DNA from: an uncultured Eisenbergiella sp.
Lineage (GTDB): Bacteria > Bacillota > Clostridia > Lachnospirales > Lachnospiraceae
Length of the DNA: 64,000 nt
NCBI GenBank assembly: GCA_910585455.1
Contig: CAJUEL010000007.1
Span: forward strand, 1 to 64,000
Direction of reading: 5' to 3'
Numbering within the stretch: position 1 is the first letter of the stretch; every line of letters begins with the position of its first letter. This document shows, piece after piece, positions 26,557 through 36,197 of the stretch. The translations under genes and the position numbers were made by a program. The notes beneath the pieces are model-generated. The model was not told the origin of the DNA, searched no databases, and worked only from the letters and a program-made list of their open reading frames with translations.

Positions 26557-28635
26557 TCAATTTTTTCTGATCACCACGCCCTCCAGCGGCTCCAGACATC
26601 CGTCCGCCCTGCCGTAGAGCACGCTTCCTTCCGGCAGCGCCACCTGCACTCTGTGCCGGTTAAAATTCTGGATAAACACATAGGAAGCGCCGTCCTTTGT
26701 CCGTTCCGATACCTCTACGCCCTCCGGGATCTGCCCATCGAAAATCCTTTCGATTCCCGCCTCCCGCACGAGCTTTTCATACAGGTCGTCATAAAAAGCC
26801 TGCTCTGCATCCGCGCACACGTAATATGCCCTGCCCTTTCCGAATACGTTGCGCAAAAGCGCGGGCATGCCCGCATAGAAATCCTCCCCGTACACCATGA
26901 GGGTTTCCGCCGTGGTGGGCTTTACCAGCTCGCACAGATATTTACACGCATAGCCGTCCTTTCTGCCATCCCCACGCACGACGCCTTCCGCGCGCTGACC
27001 CTCTGCCGCGCAATCTCTGTCAGCGCCCAGTTCCTTTACCGCATCGTCATTTTTCCGGCAGATCCGGTTCTCCTCCCAGTCATACAGCCCGTCGATTTCC
27101 TCCGCCCGCAGCCCAAACACATCCATCAGCCCGTGCGGCCTTCCGCCCAAAAAGCACCTGTCGTTTTCGTCCACCACGCCCGACCAGTAGGTCAGCACGA
27201 AGGTTCCTCCGTTTTCCACGTACCGTCTGACCTTCTCTGAAAAGCCCTCCCGGAACAAATACTGCATGGGAGCCGCCACGAAGCGGTAGCCGTCCAGCGG
27301 GCAGCGCTGGTCGATCACATCCACGTTCAGCCCAAGCCTGCGCAGAGCGCGGTGGGATTTTTCCACGCTTTCCTGATAATGCAGTCCCTCATTGCGGGGT
27401 CCCTTTGCGCCTTCCATCGCCCAGCAGTTTTCCCAGTCATAAAGCACCGCCGCCTTCGCCTCTTTATGGGAGCCTGCCACCTCTCCCACAAGCTCCAGCA
27501 TGTTTCCCGCTGCGCACACCTCCTGAAAGGTTCTGGTGTCCCTGCCGTCATAGTGGTCGATCACCGCACCGTGAAACTTCTCCTCAGCGCCGCGGCTTTT
27601 GCGGAGCTGGAAATACATGGAGCCGTCCGCGCCATGGGCGATGCTCTGCAGGGCGGCAGCCTCCAGCATGCCCGGTTTTTTCAGCTTGCTCACCTCCTGC
27701 CAGTTGGTGGCGCCGGGGGTGGATTCCATCAGCAGGAAAGGCTTTCTTTTGAGCCCATAGATCACATCGTGCCAGAACGCCGTCTCCTGCGCGGTCTCCC
27801 ACTCCTTTTCCCTATGCCAGGTAGGATAGCTGTCCCAGGAGGCGATGTCAAACTTCTCCGCCTGCTTATAATAATCGATGCCGCCGAACCGGTACATAAG
27901 ATTGGCGGTCGCCGGTTTCTTATTTCCCGCCCTGCGCAGGGCATCGATTTCCCGCTCCATGAAATCGATGGTCTGATCGGATACAAACCGTCTCCAGTCA
28001 AGGGAAAGTCCCATGATGGATTCCTCCCCCAGCGGCGAAGGGCTCTCCACCTGTTCAAAGCTGTCGTAGGTATGGCTCCAGAAGGCGGTGCACCAGGCAT
28101 CGTTTAAGGCGTCGATCGTCCCGTATTTTTCCCGCAGCCATTTCCGGAACGCATCCTGGCAGAGCGGGCAATGACACTCCCCGCCATATTCATTGGAAAT
28201 ATGCCACATTTTTACAGCGGGATGATCGCCAAACCGCTTTACCAGCTCTGTATTGATTCGCTGCACCTTTTCCCGGTAAACGGGCGAGGTCAGACAGTGG
28301 TTATGCCGCCCGCCGAACAGGCTGCGCTGCCGCATGGCGTTGACCCGCAGGATCTCCGGATACCGGTCCGCCATCCAGTGGGGACGCGCGCCCGAAGGGG
28401 TCGCGAGAATGACGGATATGCCGTTTTCATACAGTCTGTTGATGATCCGCTCCATCCAGTCCAGCTCGTAAACTCCTTCCCTGGGCTCCAGCTTTGCCCA
28501 GGAAAATATTCCCAACGATACCGTATTGATCTTCGCTTCCCGGAACCGTTCGATATCCGTCTCCAGAATTTCCGGCATGTCCAGCCACTGATCCGGGTTA
28601 TAGTCCCCGCCGTGCATGAGATATGCTTTTTCCAT
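26557..28635 (-). CDS. GH42 beta-galactosidase
   Basis: A 692-residue cytoplasmic glycosidase releasing beta-galactose from short oligosaccharides. Visible are the GH42 N-terminal GGDYNPDQW, the acid/base Glu in ISNEYGG (about 140), the nucleophile Glu in LLMESTPGATNW (about 305), and the cysteine cluster CHCPLC that binds zinc in this family. The C-terminal part carries the trimerisation-like and beta domains. AGGAGG ten bases upstream supports ATG 28635 over the longer frame. It follows the GH35 gene by 13 bases as the last gene of the galactoside operon. No signal peptide, so the substrate must be imported. Confidence 0.92.
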   Translation of the reverse strand: MEKAYLMHGGDYNPDQWLDMPEILETDIERFREAKINTVSLGIFSWAKLEPREGVYELDWMERIINRLYENGISVILATPSGARPHWMADRYPEILRVNAMRQRSLFGGRHNHCLTSPVYREKVQRINTELVKRFGDHPAVKMWHISNEYGGECHCPLCQDAFRKWLREKYGTIDALNDAWCTAFWSHTYDSFEQVESPSPLGEESIMGLSLDWRRFVSDQTIDFMEREIDALRRAGNKKPATANLMYRFGGIDYYKQAEKFDIASWDSYPTWHREKEWETAQETAFWHDVIYGLKRKPFLLMESTPGATNWQEVSKLKKPGMLEAAALQSIAHGADGSMYFQLRKSRGAEEKFHGAVIDHYDGRDTRTFQEVCAAGNMLELVGEVAGSHKEAKAAVLYDWENCWAMEGAKGPRNEGLHYQESVEKSHRALRRLGLNVDVIDQRCPLDGYRFVAAPMQYLFREGFSEKVRRYVENGGTFVLTYWSGVVDENDRCFLGGRPHGLMDVFGLRAEEIDGLYDWEENRICRKNDDAVKELGADRDCAAEGQRAEGVVRGDGRKDGYACKYLCELVKPTTAETLMVYGEDFYAGMPALLRNVFGKGRAYYVCADAEQAFYDDLYEKLVREAGIERIFDGQIPEGVEVSERTKDGASYVFIQNFNRHRVQVALPEGSVLYGRADGCLEPLEGVVIRKN

Positions 28636-28648
28636 ACAAAAATACCTC

Positions 28649-30724
28649 CTATCGATATTGCTCCACAATTTCAACGCTGTCAAGGCTGCATGCCGCGCCG
28701 TCTTCCATCGCAGGCCATTCCTCTAAAAATACGGGCGCATTTTCCTGCAGGGCATACACCACAATTTTCACCCTGTCAGGAAAGTCAAAATATCCAAGGG
28801 AAAGCGGTACCTTCTGCCCGGTATAGAAATGGTCGTTTATTTTTTCCTCACCGGCAAAAATCTCCATCCGGTTCCCGGAATAGGACAAAAGCAGCAGCGT
28901 ATCCCTTCCTGTCAGGCGGTCCCGGTTTTCCAGACCGGATATGGTAATCTCATAAACCGCTTTTTCTGCGTCCCTGGAAAGCAGCGCAGGCTCTGCCGTG
29001 GCTGCCGTTTCCTCCAGCCGTCTTTCATAGACGGTAAAGCGCCCTTCCCGCCCGCATGGAGAAAAGCCCGGCAGACTTTCCTCAGGCGGGGTAGGATAGC
29101 AGCGGATACGGGTATCCTTTTGCCCCGTCACCCTGATCACGCCGTCCTCTTCCCAGACAAAATCCTGCGCCAGAATCAGATAATCCTGGTCCAGACGCAC
29201 CCTGCCCGCCATAAGCGCATCACCGCGGGAAAGCAAAAGGATATCCGCCCGTTTTTCTCCTTCCCATATAAATTCCGGCTCCCTGTCCCCGTAAAAGATC
29301 CAGGTATCGCCTTCCTTCGTATGCAAACGGCAAAACGGCGTTGCCAGCGCGCTGCGCAGGCATGCCTCCCCCAGCTTCATCCGATAGGGGAAAAAGCCGA
29401 AATCCCCGTCCGGGATATCAACCGGCCCAAATTCCACATTTTCCCCTTCGCATATGCCGGTCAGCATGACATTTTTATGATCCTCCATCCGGTAACGCCT
29501 TTGATAGTTGTTATAGAACACATATCCACACTCCGCGTTATGCCTGCAGGAAATCCGCAATGTATGAAAATCCTCCGGCCTGACTGCGGGCGGCGTAATA
29601 TCCAGCCCCATTTCCGCCAGCTCCCCGCCGAAGTCCTCCAGGAAATATGCCAGCAGCCTGACCTCCCGGTAGCTGTCGGAAATCGTGCCGTACTGCCGGA
29701 TGGGCGCGTTGAAATCATAGTTGATTTCCGGCAGATCGTTGTAATAGCCGGTCGCTCTGCTCTCCTGCAGGGTGGAAAGCTTTCCCTTCGGATTGCTTCC
29801 CCCATGATACATATAGTAGCCCAGAAGAGAAGCGCCGTTGCCCAGCTTCACAAGGGACATCGCCCCGATATCCCTTCCCTCCGCCACCGGTCTTCTGTGG
29901 GACGTCACCTGCAGGCCGCCCCCCAGCTCCGCCGTCAGGAAGGGATATTGGGAGGCGTCAAAGGTGAGATCATTCTCCACATGATGATCGCTGGCGATCA
30001 GCTTATCGTTGCGCAGATAGCTGAACACGAAATTCGCGTTCGGCTCCAGCTCCGTGATCCGCTGGTCCCAGGGCGCTTCACAATATCCCCCCATCACAGG
30101 GAGCAGATCGCCGATGCAGGCGCCGCCCCAGCCCGTCGCGGTATAATAGGGCACGCGAAAGCCGATTTCCTTCGCCAGTGCGGTGAGCGTGCGGATGTGA
30201 GCTTCCCCCGGCTCTCCCCGCAAACCTCCCACATGCCCGTATTCGTTTTCGATCTGGAGGCCGATGATTGGTCCGCCGTCCTCATGCATCATGCCCTTTG
30301 CCTGTTCAAAAAGCTTTTCCCAGTAGCGCCGCACATATTGCAGATAGGCTTCGTCATTGCTGCGCAGCACAATGCCTTCCTCCCCTTTTTTCACAAGCCA
30401 GTCCGGAAAACCGCCGTTGCGGACCTCTCCGTGCACCCATGGGCCCGGACGCAGAAATACCAAAATCCCCACCTTTTTGCAGACTTCCAGAAATTTCTTC
30501 AGATTCCGGCAGCCGGTAAAATCAAAACAGCCTTCCTCCTCCTCATGATGAATCCAGATTTCATACGCGGATACGATCGAAACGCCGCCCGCCTTCATTT
30601 TCCGCAGGGATTCCTCCCATAGCTCTTCCCGATACCGGCTGTAATGCAGCTCCCCCATCACCGGAAACCAGGGCTGCCCGTCTCTTGACAGGCAAAGCCT
30701 GTTATAGCCATAATTTGTACGCAT
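28649..30724 (-). CDS. GH35-type beta-galactosidase
   Basis: A 691-residue protein whose N-terminal TIM barrel fits GH35: GELHYSRYREELWEESLRKMKAGG near residue 21, LRPGPWVHGE, and the acid/base Glu in LQIENEYG (about 183). A nucleophile Glu is likely in LTAELGGG (about 265). Several beta domains follow. There is no signal peptide, so it acts on imported galactosides. It lies 24 bases after the LacI gene and 13 before GH42, in one operon with the ABC importer upstream. Two galactosidases of different families suggest different linkages or chain lengths. Confidence 0.9.
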   Translation of the reverse strand: MRTNYGYNRLCLSRDGQPWFPVMGELHYSRYREELWEESLRKMKAGGVSIVSAYEIWIHHEEEEGCFDFTGCRNLKKFLEVCKKVGILVFLRPGPWVHGEVRNGGFPDWLVKKGEEGIVLRSNDEAYLQYVRRYWEKLFEQAKGMMHEDGGPIIGLQIENEYGHVGGLRGEPGEAHIRTLTALAKEIGFRVPYYTATGWGGACIGDLLPVMGGYCEAPWDQRITELEPNANFVFSYLRNDKLIASDHHVENDLTFDASQYPFLTAELGGGLQVTSHRRPVAEGRDIGAMSLVKLGNGASLLGYYMYHGGSNPKGKLSTLQESRATGYYNDLPEINYDFNAPIRQYGTISDSYREVRLLAYFLEDFGGELAEMGLDITPPAVRPEDFHTLRISCRHNAECGYVFYNNYQRRYRMEDHKNVMLTGICEGENVEFGPVDIPDGDFGFFPYRMKLGEACLRSALATPFCRLHTKEGDTWIFYGDREPEFIWEGEKRADILLLSRGDALMAGRVRLDQDYLILAQDFVWEEDGVIRVTGQKDTRIRCYPTPPEESLPGFSPCGREGRFTVYERRLEETAATAEPALLSRDAEKAVYEITISGLENRDRLTGRDTLLLLSYSGNRMEIFAGEEKINDHFYTGQKVPLSLGYFDFPDRVKIVVYALQENAPVFLEEWPAMEDGAACSLDSVEIVEQYR

Positions 30725-30748
30725 GCCCCTCTTTTCTCCGTTTCGTTA

Positions 30749-31738
30749 TTATGTATAGCTTCTGTTTGTGGATTTCCGAAATAATATTTCGTAATCCATG
30801 ATCACCTTTGTCTCATAATCCCTGCCGCGCAGACGATTGATCATCTGCTTCCCGACCATATTTCCCATCTGTCTGGCGGATATGTTGACTGCCGTAATCT
30901 GGGGGGAAAAGCAGTTCAGACTGGAGCTGTTATAGAGGGATGCCACCGCAATATCCTTCGGAATCCGGTAGCCCTCCGCCTGTAGTCTGGAAACGATGCG
31001 GGTGCAGACCACGTCGTCGCCGCATATGATGCATTCCACCTTTTGGGAAATCATATCGCCGATCACAGAATCCAGAAGATCCACCTTCAGCGTTCCCACG
31101 TAAAACGTCTGTATTTCTCTGGGAATGCCGTTCTTTAAAAGCGCTGTGCAAAATCCGTCATACCGGTTGCGGTTTACCCGGTAGGAAAGGTCCTCGACCA
31201 CCAGGGCGAACCGCCGGAACCCTCTGCCGATCAGCAGCGAGGTCAGATGCTCCGCCGCTCCTTCATTGTCCGTGTCCACCTGGATAATTTCTTTATTGTC
31301 GCATTGACCGGTCATGCCCACCGGGAAGCCGATGTCCGTCAGATATTGCACCGCCTTATCATGATCCAGATTTCTCGTGAGAATGATGCCATCCACCTTT
31401 TTCTTTTCCACAAGCGCCTGTATGCCGGAAATATCACTCGCCGTTCCAACGGCAAGTAGCACATGAAACCCCATCAGCGTGGCGGATTCACAAATGCCGA
31501 GCAGACAATCCTGAAAGTAAGGATTCAGATTTTCGTACACGTCCGCCGGAAATACCACACCCAGATTTCCGGTGCTGTCCGCTGCCGGCGGCTTTGGCTG
31601 CTGTATCTTCCCCTGCTGCTCCGCATAGGTCATGATCCTGTCCCTGGTCGCCTCTCCGATCCTTCCCTTGCCGGACAGGGCGCGCGAAACCGTGCTTTTG
31701 GAAACGCCCAGATTTTTCGCCATTTCGTCCAAAGTCAT
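30749..31738 (-). CDS. LacI-family regulator of the galactoside locus
   Basis: This 329-residue repressor has an N-terminal LacI helix-turn-helix (MTLDEMAKNLGVSKSTVSRALSG), a short linker and a periplasmic-binding-protein-like effector domain from about residue 60. The ATG at 31738 follows GGAGGG; the frame opens 52 codons upstream, across a palindrome, without a ribosome site. It sits between the binding-protein gene and GH35 in the same direction. Likely operators are TTGCGCAA sequences around the importer promoter at 35.5 kb. The effector is presumably a galactoside. Confidence 0.9.
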   Translation of the reverse strand: MTLDEMAKNLGVSKSTVSRALSGKGRIGEATRDRIMTYAEQQGKIQQPKPPAADSTGNLGVVFPADVYENLNPYFQDCLLGICESATLMGFHVLLAVGTASDISGIQALVEKKKVDGIILTRNLDHDKAVQYLTDIGFPVGMTGQCDNKEIIQVDTDNEGAAEHLTSLLIGRGFRRFALVVEDLSYRVNRNRYDGFCTALLKNGIPREIQTFYVGTLKVDLLDSVIGDMISQKVECIICGDDVVCTRIVSRLQAEGYRIPKDIAVASLYNSSSLNCFSPQITAVNISARQMGNMVGKQMINRLRGRDYETKVIMDYEILFRKSTNRSYT

Positions 31739-31835
31739 TGCCCTTCCCTCCCCGCTTTCTATCATAACCCCATTCCGCCCAAAAAGCAAATGGGACTGCC
31801 GCTTTTTCCGCAACAGCCCCCGTGCCCGTGTATTG

Positions 31836-31851
31836 TTCAGACAAGTCTGAA
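31836..31851. repeat. Short palindrome, TTCAGAC type
   Basis: TTCAGAC and GTCTGAA arms with a two-base loop, between the binding-protein gene and the LacI gene. It could weaken read-through to the regulator. Confidence 0.6.
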
Positions 31852-31871
31852 GCATAACACGCTTCGCGCGA

Positions 31872-33488
31872 TCAGTTCGCCTGCTTTTCAGCAATAAACG
31901 CTTCCGCCTGGCTGTTCATCTCCGCCAGAACATCCCGGATTCCCGCGCTTTCCAGCGCCGCTCTCAAATCCTCCAGAGACTTATCCACATCGCTCACAAG
32001 ACCGCTCACCAGCGGATCATAGTAATTGCCCATCGCAGCCTCTACCGCAGCAAACTGTGTGCTCACCTTGGAGGAATCGAAATTAAATCCGTCAAATACA
32101 TGAGGCGCTTTAATATTGTTGTTCCAGCTCTCCATCATGGCGTCAAAGGTATCATCCAGGGCAGTCCTGTCCTCGATATACTCGGTTCTCTGGATATCCG
32201 CATTATTCCAGCCCCAGTTACAGTTACTGGATACGCCGAAATTGGACTCGTCGATCACCTTGTACTGATCATCGCCGACCGCTTCCCAATGCTTTCCTTC
32301 AATGCCCAGCATGGCAAGATCCTGTACAGCCGGATTGGTATAGAACTCGTTGAGCACCATCATCGCTCTTTCCTTATGCTTGCTGTTGATATTGATTGCC
32401 ACGCCGTTGTTGATATAGGACTGCACTCTCTTGGGCAGCGCCGAAACAGGATCCACCAGCGTCACATTCCATTCGGGATGCTCTGCGTTCGCCTGTTTTC
32501 CGAAGTTCTTACAGCTTCCGATATTCCAGACCATGCCCGCCGTTCTGCCGGTGAGCAGACCTGTCTGTCTTTCGTCGCTGGAGTTTAACACATCGGAGGA
32601 CCAGCAGCCTGCATCCGCCAGCTCCTTCATCTGCTTACAGTAATCGGTAAAGCCGTCCCAATCCAGCAGATAGTAAAATTCATGATCGTCCGGGTCCTGC
32701 GCATGATAGAGCACCAGCTCTCCCGCATGAGGCGCGCCGCCCGTGGTGGCCAGTCCTTCCGCCTGGAAATACTGATACCAGGGTCCGCCCTGGCTGGCGT
32801 ACATGCCGTCCGCCGCACAGGCAAGATAAAACTCCTTGAGTTCATCCCAGCTTGTGATCTGGGCAATCCCGTATTTCTCCATCAGATCCCCGCGGATCGC
32901 CAATACGTCCTGCGCGAACTCATTCTGGTAATTGGGCACCATATAAATCTGTCCGTCGATCTTCGCCTGATCCCATGCGACCTCCGGCACGACCTCCCAG
33001 ATATCCGGCGCATAGGTCTGTATGAATTCCTCCGAAAGCGGATAGAAGCCGCCCAGAGAAACCGTCTGCTCATAATGGCACCAGCTGGATGCCGTAAAGA
33101 TCAGATCAAAGTCCTCCTGAGAAGAAAACAGCAGGGAATATTTCGTGTCATGCTCGCCCCAGGAAAGGAAATCCACGCTTATGGAGCAGTTGAGCTTCTC
33201 CTCTAAAATCTCATTGATCTTTCCGTAAACCTCGTCAAAATCCGGTGTGCGGTCACCGATCAGATACATTTTCAGATCCAGATGCTCAGAGGTGTCCACA
33301 GCGCCTGCGCTCTCCTGACTCCCCTCATCTACAGATGCATCCGCCTGCTCCTGTCCGGTCCCCGCGCTGTCTGCCGCCGGAGTATCCGCCGGCGTATTGC
33401 CCGCGCTGTTGCCACAGCCGGTCAGCATGCCAACTGTCATTGCTGTCCCGAGCAGCAAGGCCAAAACTTTGTTCATTCTGTTTTTCAT
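31872..33488 (-). CDS. Sugar ABC transporter binding lipoprotein
   Basis: A 538-residue lipoprotein with a basic N-terminus, hydrophobic run and lipobox LTGC near residue 25. A Ser/Ala/Glu-rich linker and the large two-lobed fold of the LplA-type family follow. It captures oligosaccharides outside the cell and delivers them to the two permeases encoded just upstream. No ATPase gene is in the operon, which is usual because these systems share a common MsmX-like ATPase. AAAGGAGGA precedes the ATG. Galactosides are the inferred ligand because of the GH35 and GH42 genes downstream. Confidence 0.92.
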   Translation of the reverse strand: MKNRMNKVLALLLGTAMTVGMLTGCGNSAGNTPADTPAADSAGTGQEQADASVDEGSQESAGAVDTSEHLDLKMYLIGDRTPDFDEVYGKINEILEEKLNCSISVDFLSWGEHDTKYSLLFSSQEDFDLIFTASSWCHYEQTVSLGGFYPLSEEFIQTYAPDIWEVVPEVAWDQAKIDGQIYMVPNYQNEFAQDVLAIRGDLMEKYGIAQITSWDELKEFYLACAADGMYASQGGPWYQYFQAEGLATTGGAPHAGELVLYHAQDPDDHEFYYLLDWDGFTDYCKQMKELADAGCWSSDVLNSSDERQTGLLTGRTAGMVWNIGSCKNFGKQANAEHPEWNVTLVDPVSALPKRVQSYINNGVAININSKHKERAMMVLNEFYTNPAVQDLAMLGIEGKHWEAVGDDQYKVIDESNFGVSSNCNWGWNNADIQRTEYIEDRTALDDTFDAMMESWNNNIKAPHVFDGFNFDSSKVSTQFAAVEAAMGNYYDPLVSGLVSDVDKSLEDLRAALESAGIRDVLAEMNSQAEAFIAEKQAN

Positions 33489-33582
33489 AAAGTCCTCCTT
33501 TTCCTATTGGATAGTAACCGGTTTCATTTTCCGGTGGCATATGACAACCGCTTTTTCCAAAGCGGATATACCCATCTTTATA

Positions 33583-34509
33583 TCATCCCTTCACCGCGCC
33601 GATGGTGATACCCTGTACAAAATATTTCTGCACCATCGGGAAGGCAAGGATAATCGGTCCGGTCACGACGATCGTCAGCGCCATTTTCAGCGTCTGGGTC
33701 GGCAGAGCCATGGAACTGACCACAGCGCCGCTGACGGCATTATTGGCGATCAGCTTTTTATAGGCTTCAATATCATTCACCTTCTGATACAGGAAGTACT
33801 GCAGCGGATATTTGGTATCCGATTTTATGTACAGCATCGCATTGTACCAGTCGTTCCAGTATGCCAGCGCAATGAACAGGCCAACCGTCGCCAGCGCCGG
33901 CTGAATGAGCGGCAGCACCACCTGAAACAGCGTGCGCACCTCACCGCAGCCGTCAATTTTCGCCGCGTCCACTAAAGAATCCGGAATTGCGGAAATATAG
34001 CTTTTCATGACGAGCAGGTTGTATACGGAAAACACCAGCGGCAAAAGCAGTGCGAAATAGCTGTCCTGCAGCTTCAGTGTCTGCGTATACAAAACGAAGG
34101 TCGGAACCAGCCCTCCGGAGAACAGCGTTGTAAAATAGAAGAAAAAGGAAAAGCCGTTTCTCCACTCAAAGTCCTTTCTGGACAATACATAAGCTGTCAT
34201 CGTCTGTACCAGCAGTCCGATCACCGTACCGACCGCAGTCAGCCCGAACGTTGTGGCATAGGCGCGAAATACCACAATCGGCTCCTTAAATACGGTTTTA
34301 TACGCTTCCAGCGACAGATCCTGCGGCAAAAGAGAGAATCCGTTTGCCGTAATCGCAGTCTCTGAAGAAAAAGAGCCAGCCAGAATCATCAGAAAGGGAA
34401 TCAGGCATAAAAGCGCCATCAGGCCGGTGAAGCCATACGCGATGATATTGAGCGCCATCACGTCCTTTCCTTTTTTCACTTTTCCCAAATGATTGATTGC
34501 CTCAGCCAT
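33583..34509 (-). CDS. Sugar ABC transporter permease, LplC/YtcP type
   Basis: A 308-residue membrane protein with six hydrophobic segments. The cytoplasmic EAA loop reads SLVDAAKIDGCGEVRTLFQVVLPL and contacts the ATPase. The C-terminus ends FVQGITIGAVKG, as is common in this subfamily. AGGAAGTG lies seven bases before the ATG. The gene is 18 bases after the other permease and 94 bases before the binding lipoprotein. Confidence 0.93.
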   Translation of the reverse strand: MAEAINHLGKVKKGKDVMALNIIAYGFTGLMALLCLIPFLMILAGSFSSETAITANGFSLLPQDLSLEAYKTVFKEPIVVFRAYATTFGLTAVGTVIGLLVQTMTAYVLSRKDFEWRNGFSFFFYFTTLFSGGLVPTFVLYTQTLKLQDSYFALLLPLVFSVYNLLVMKSYISAIPDSLVDAAKIDGCGEVRTLFQVVLPLIQPALATVGLFIALAYWNDWYNAMLYIKSDTKYPLQYFLYQKVNDIEAYKKLIANNAVSGAVVSSMALPTQTLKMALTIVVTGPIILAFPMVQKYFVQGITIGAVKG

Positions 34510-34527
34510 TTTTTCACTTCCTTTCCC

Positions 34528-35460
34528 TTAAAACAGCGCGTAGTCTCTGTCATACAGACCGACGAGCTTGTTGACCACAGTCACCGTCACAAAGCAGAGC
34601 ACCGACTGGAACAGCCCGATTGCCGCAGACATGCCGAAGTCGTTGCTGGAAATCAGCGCCCGCATGGCGAGCGTATCAATGACGTCCGTATAGTTATACA
34701 AAAGACCGTTGCTGCCGACCAGATTGTAAAACATATCGAAATTGCCTTTGAAAATGCCTCCCACGCTCATCAAAAGCAAAATTACCATTGTGGGCATGAT
34801 CATCGGAATCGTCACTCTGAAAATTCTCTGGAACACATTCGCCCCGTCGATTGCCGCCGCCTCATATATGGAGGTATCGATGCCCATGATCGCCGCCAGA
34901 TACATAACCGAGCCATACCCCACGCCTTTCCATATGTTGAAGAAAAGCAGGATAAAGGGCCAGGCCTGCGGCGTCGTATAAAAGGCGATCTTCTCTCCGC
35001 CAAGCGCGGTGATCAGCCGGTTCAAAAATCCATAATCCGAGCTGAAAATGTTAAAGGCCATGACGCCCACGATAACCCAGGAAATGAAATAGGGCAAAAA
35101 CATCATGGACTGGGATATTTTCCGGAACCGTTTTCCGTGTATCTCCGTCAGGAAAACCGCAACCGCAACCTGCGTAAAGGTGCCGACCAGGATAAACGCT
35201 ATATTGTACAGGACCGTGTTCCTGGTCACCAGCCCCGCCTGCCCGGATTTAAAAAAGAACTTAAAATTTTCCAGACCGTTCCAGGGACTGCCCCAGATGC
35301 CGCCCGCATAGTTATACTTCTTGAATGCCATCACGATGCCCGTCATCGGATAATAGGCAAAAATCAGCGTGTAGATCACCGCCGGGGCCAGCATCAGAAG
35401 ATAAACGCGGTATTTACGCAGCTTTTTCAAAAAACCTTTGATTCCGCTTTTCTCCTTCAT
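34528..35460 (-). CDS. Sugar ABC transporter permease, LplB type
   Basis: A 310-residue membrane protein with six hydrophobic segments and the EAA loop EAAAIDGANVFQRIFRVTIPM. It is the first gene of the galactoside importer operon. AGGAGG five bases upstream sets ATG 35460; the frame extends 16 codons further without support. It pairs with the LplC-type permease to form the membrane channel. Confidence 0.93.
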   Translation of the reverse strand: MKEKSGIKGFLKKLRKYRVYLLMLAPAVIYTLIFAYYPMTGIVMAFKKYNYAGGIWGSPWNGLENFKFFFKSGQAGLVTRNTVLYNIAFILVGTFTQVAVAVFLTEIHGKRFRKISQSMMFLPYFISWVIVGVMAFNIFSSDYGFLNRLITALGGEKIAFYTTPQAWPFILLFFNIWKGVGYGSVMYLAAIMGIDTSIYEAAAIDGANVFQRIFRVTIPMIMPTMVILLLMSVGGIFKGNFDMFYNLVGSNGLLYNYTDVIDTLAMRALISSNDFGMSAAIGLFQSVLCFVTVTVVNKLVGLYDRDYALF

Positions 35461-35476
35461 AATTCCTCCTTTTCTT

Positions 35477-35643
35477 TTGCGCAATTTGTTGCTCAACGCG
35501 CAATTCATATTTCTTAAAATATATTATATATTCACCACATTTTTCTGTCAATTAACAGTATTTCTAATATATTTGCCCCAGCAAAGTGCAACTTCTCCAA
35601 ATTTTTCCCGCTTTTGCGCAATATTTATCATTTTTGTTGCGCA
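35477..35643. promoter_or_regulatory. TTGCGCAA operator candidates around the importer promoter
   Basis: TTGCGCAA occurs at 35477-35484 and 35614-35621, with related half sites near 35497-35503 and 35636-35642. Palindromes with a central CG are typical LacI-family operators. They bracket the promoter at 35523-35551 and probably bind the regulator encoded at 30749-31738. Confidence 0.5.
35523..35551 (-). promoter_or_regulatory. Promoter of the galactoside importer operon
   Basis: Minus-strand TTGACA (35546-35551), 17 bases, TATAAT (35523-35528): a full consensus. The leader is about 55 bases and includes one TTGCGCAA site. Confidence 0.82.
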
Positions 35644-35670
35644 TCGCAGGTCATTTGCCACCAACAAAAA

Positions 35671-35718
35671 AAAGGAAACGGCACAGCCCTGCAATCCTGG
35701 CTGCACTGTTTCCTTTTT
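35671..35718. terminator. Hairpin terminator between the 133-residue gene and the importer promoter
   Basis: AAAGGAAACGGCACAGCC (35671-35688) pairs with 35699-35716, with two mismatched pairs. A eight-base A run lies to the left (T run for minus-strand transcripts) and T-rich sequence to the right. It ends the ahcY-side transcript. Confidence 0.8.
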
Positions 35719-35740
35719 CCTGTATTTTATTGGATTTTTC

Positions 35741-35770
35741 GTTACTATTCAGACGTGTCTGAATAGTAAC
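35741..35770. repeat. Short palindrome, perfect GTTACTATTCAGAC copy
   Basis: Arms GTTACTATTCAGAC and GTCTGAATAGTAAC are perfect 14-base complements with a two-base loop. This is the best copy of the dispersed family in the window. Confidence 0.75.
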
Positions 35771-35784
35771 GGTTTTTCCGTATT

Positions 35785-36186
35785 TCATGTCACCGGCGCA
35801 GCCTGCTGCCCCTGCAGCGACTTCGCCCGCCGCACGCTCTCCACATAGCTGTCATTCGCCTTTTCGAGCAGATATTTCACCCCAAGCATCGCGCCGTTGC
35901 GCAGGTCCTCCAGCGTTTCTACCTGCTGCATGGTCGGTTCCGCCGGGGAAACCACGCGGCTCTGCCAGACCGCCATGCAGCCGGTGAACTGCACCAGCCA
36001 GTAAAGCGGCTCCATCCCTTTTTCCATCTGTCCATGCAGCCAGGCGGTATCCTCCCCCGCCAGCTCCATCAGCTTATTGATGTGAGAAGGGGCAGGTTCT
36101 TCCACCCTCCCGTCCGGCAAAATGATGCATTCGCAGGTTTCCTCTTCGTCCCTCTGGTGCAGATCGATAAATTCAATCGGTTTCAT
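35785..36186 (-). CDS. Hypothetical protein downstream of ahcY
   Basis: A 133-residue soluble protein of no family I recognise. It begins MKPIEFIDLHQRDEEETCEC, has a central Trp- and Met-containing helical part, and ends in a Gln/Ala-rich tail. No membrane helix or catalytic motif is visible. It starts 11 bases after the ahcY stop, so it is probably co-transcribed and ends at the hairpin at 35671. No function can be inferred. Confidence 0.65.
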   Translation of the reverse strand: MKPIEFIDLHQRDEEETCECIILPDGRVEEPAPSHINKLMELAGEDTAWLHGQMEKGMEPLYWLVQFTGCMAVWQSRVVSPAEPTMQQVETLEDLRNGAMLGVKYLLEKANDSYVESVRRAKSLQGQQAAPVT

Positions 36187-36197
36187 CCTCTTCGCCC

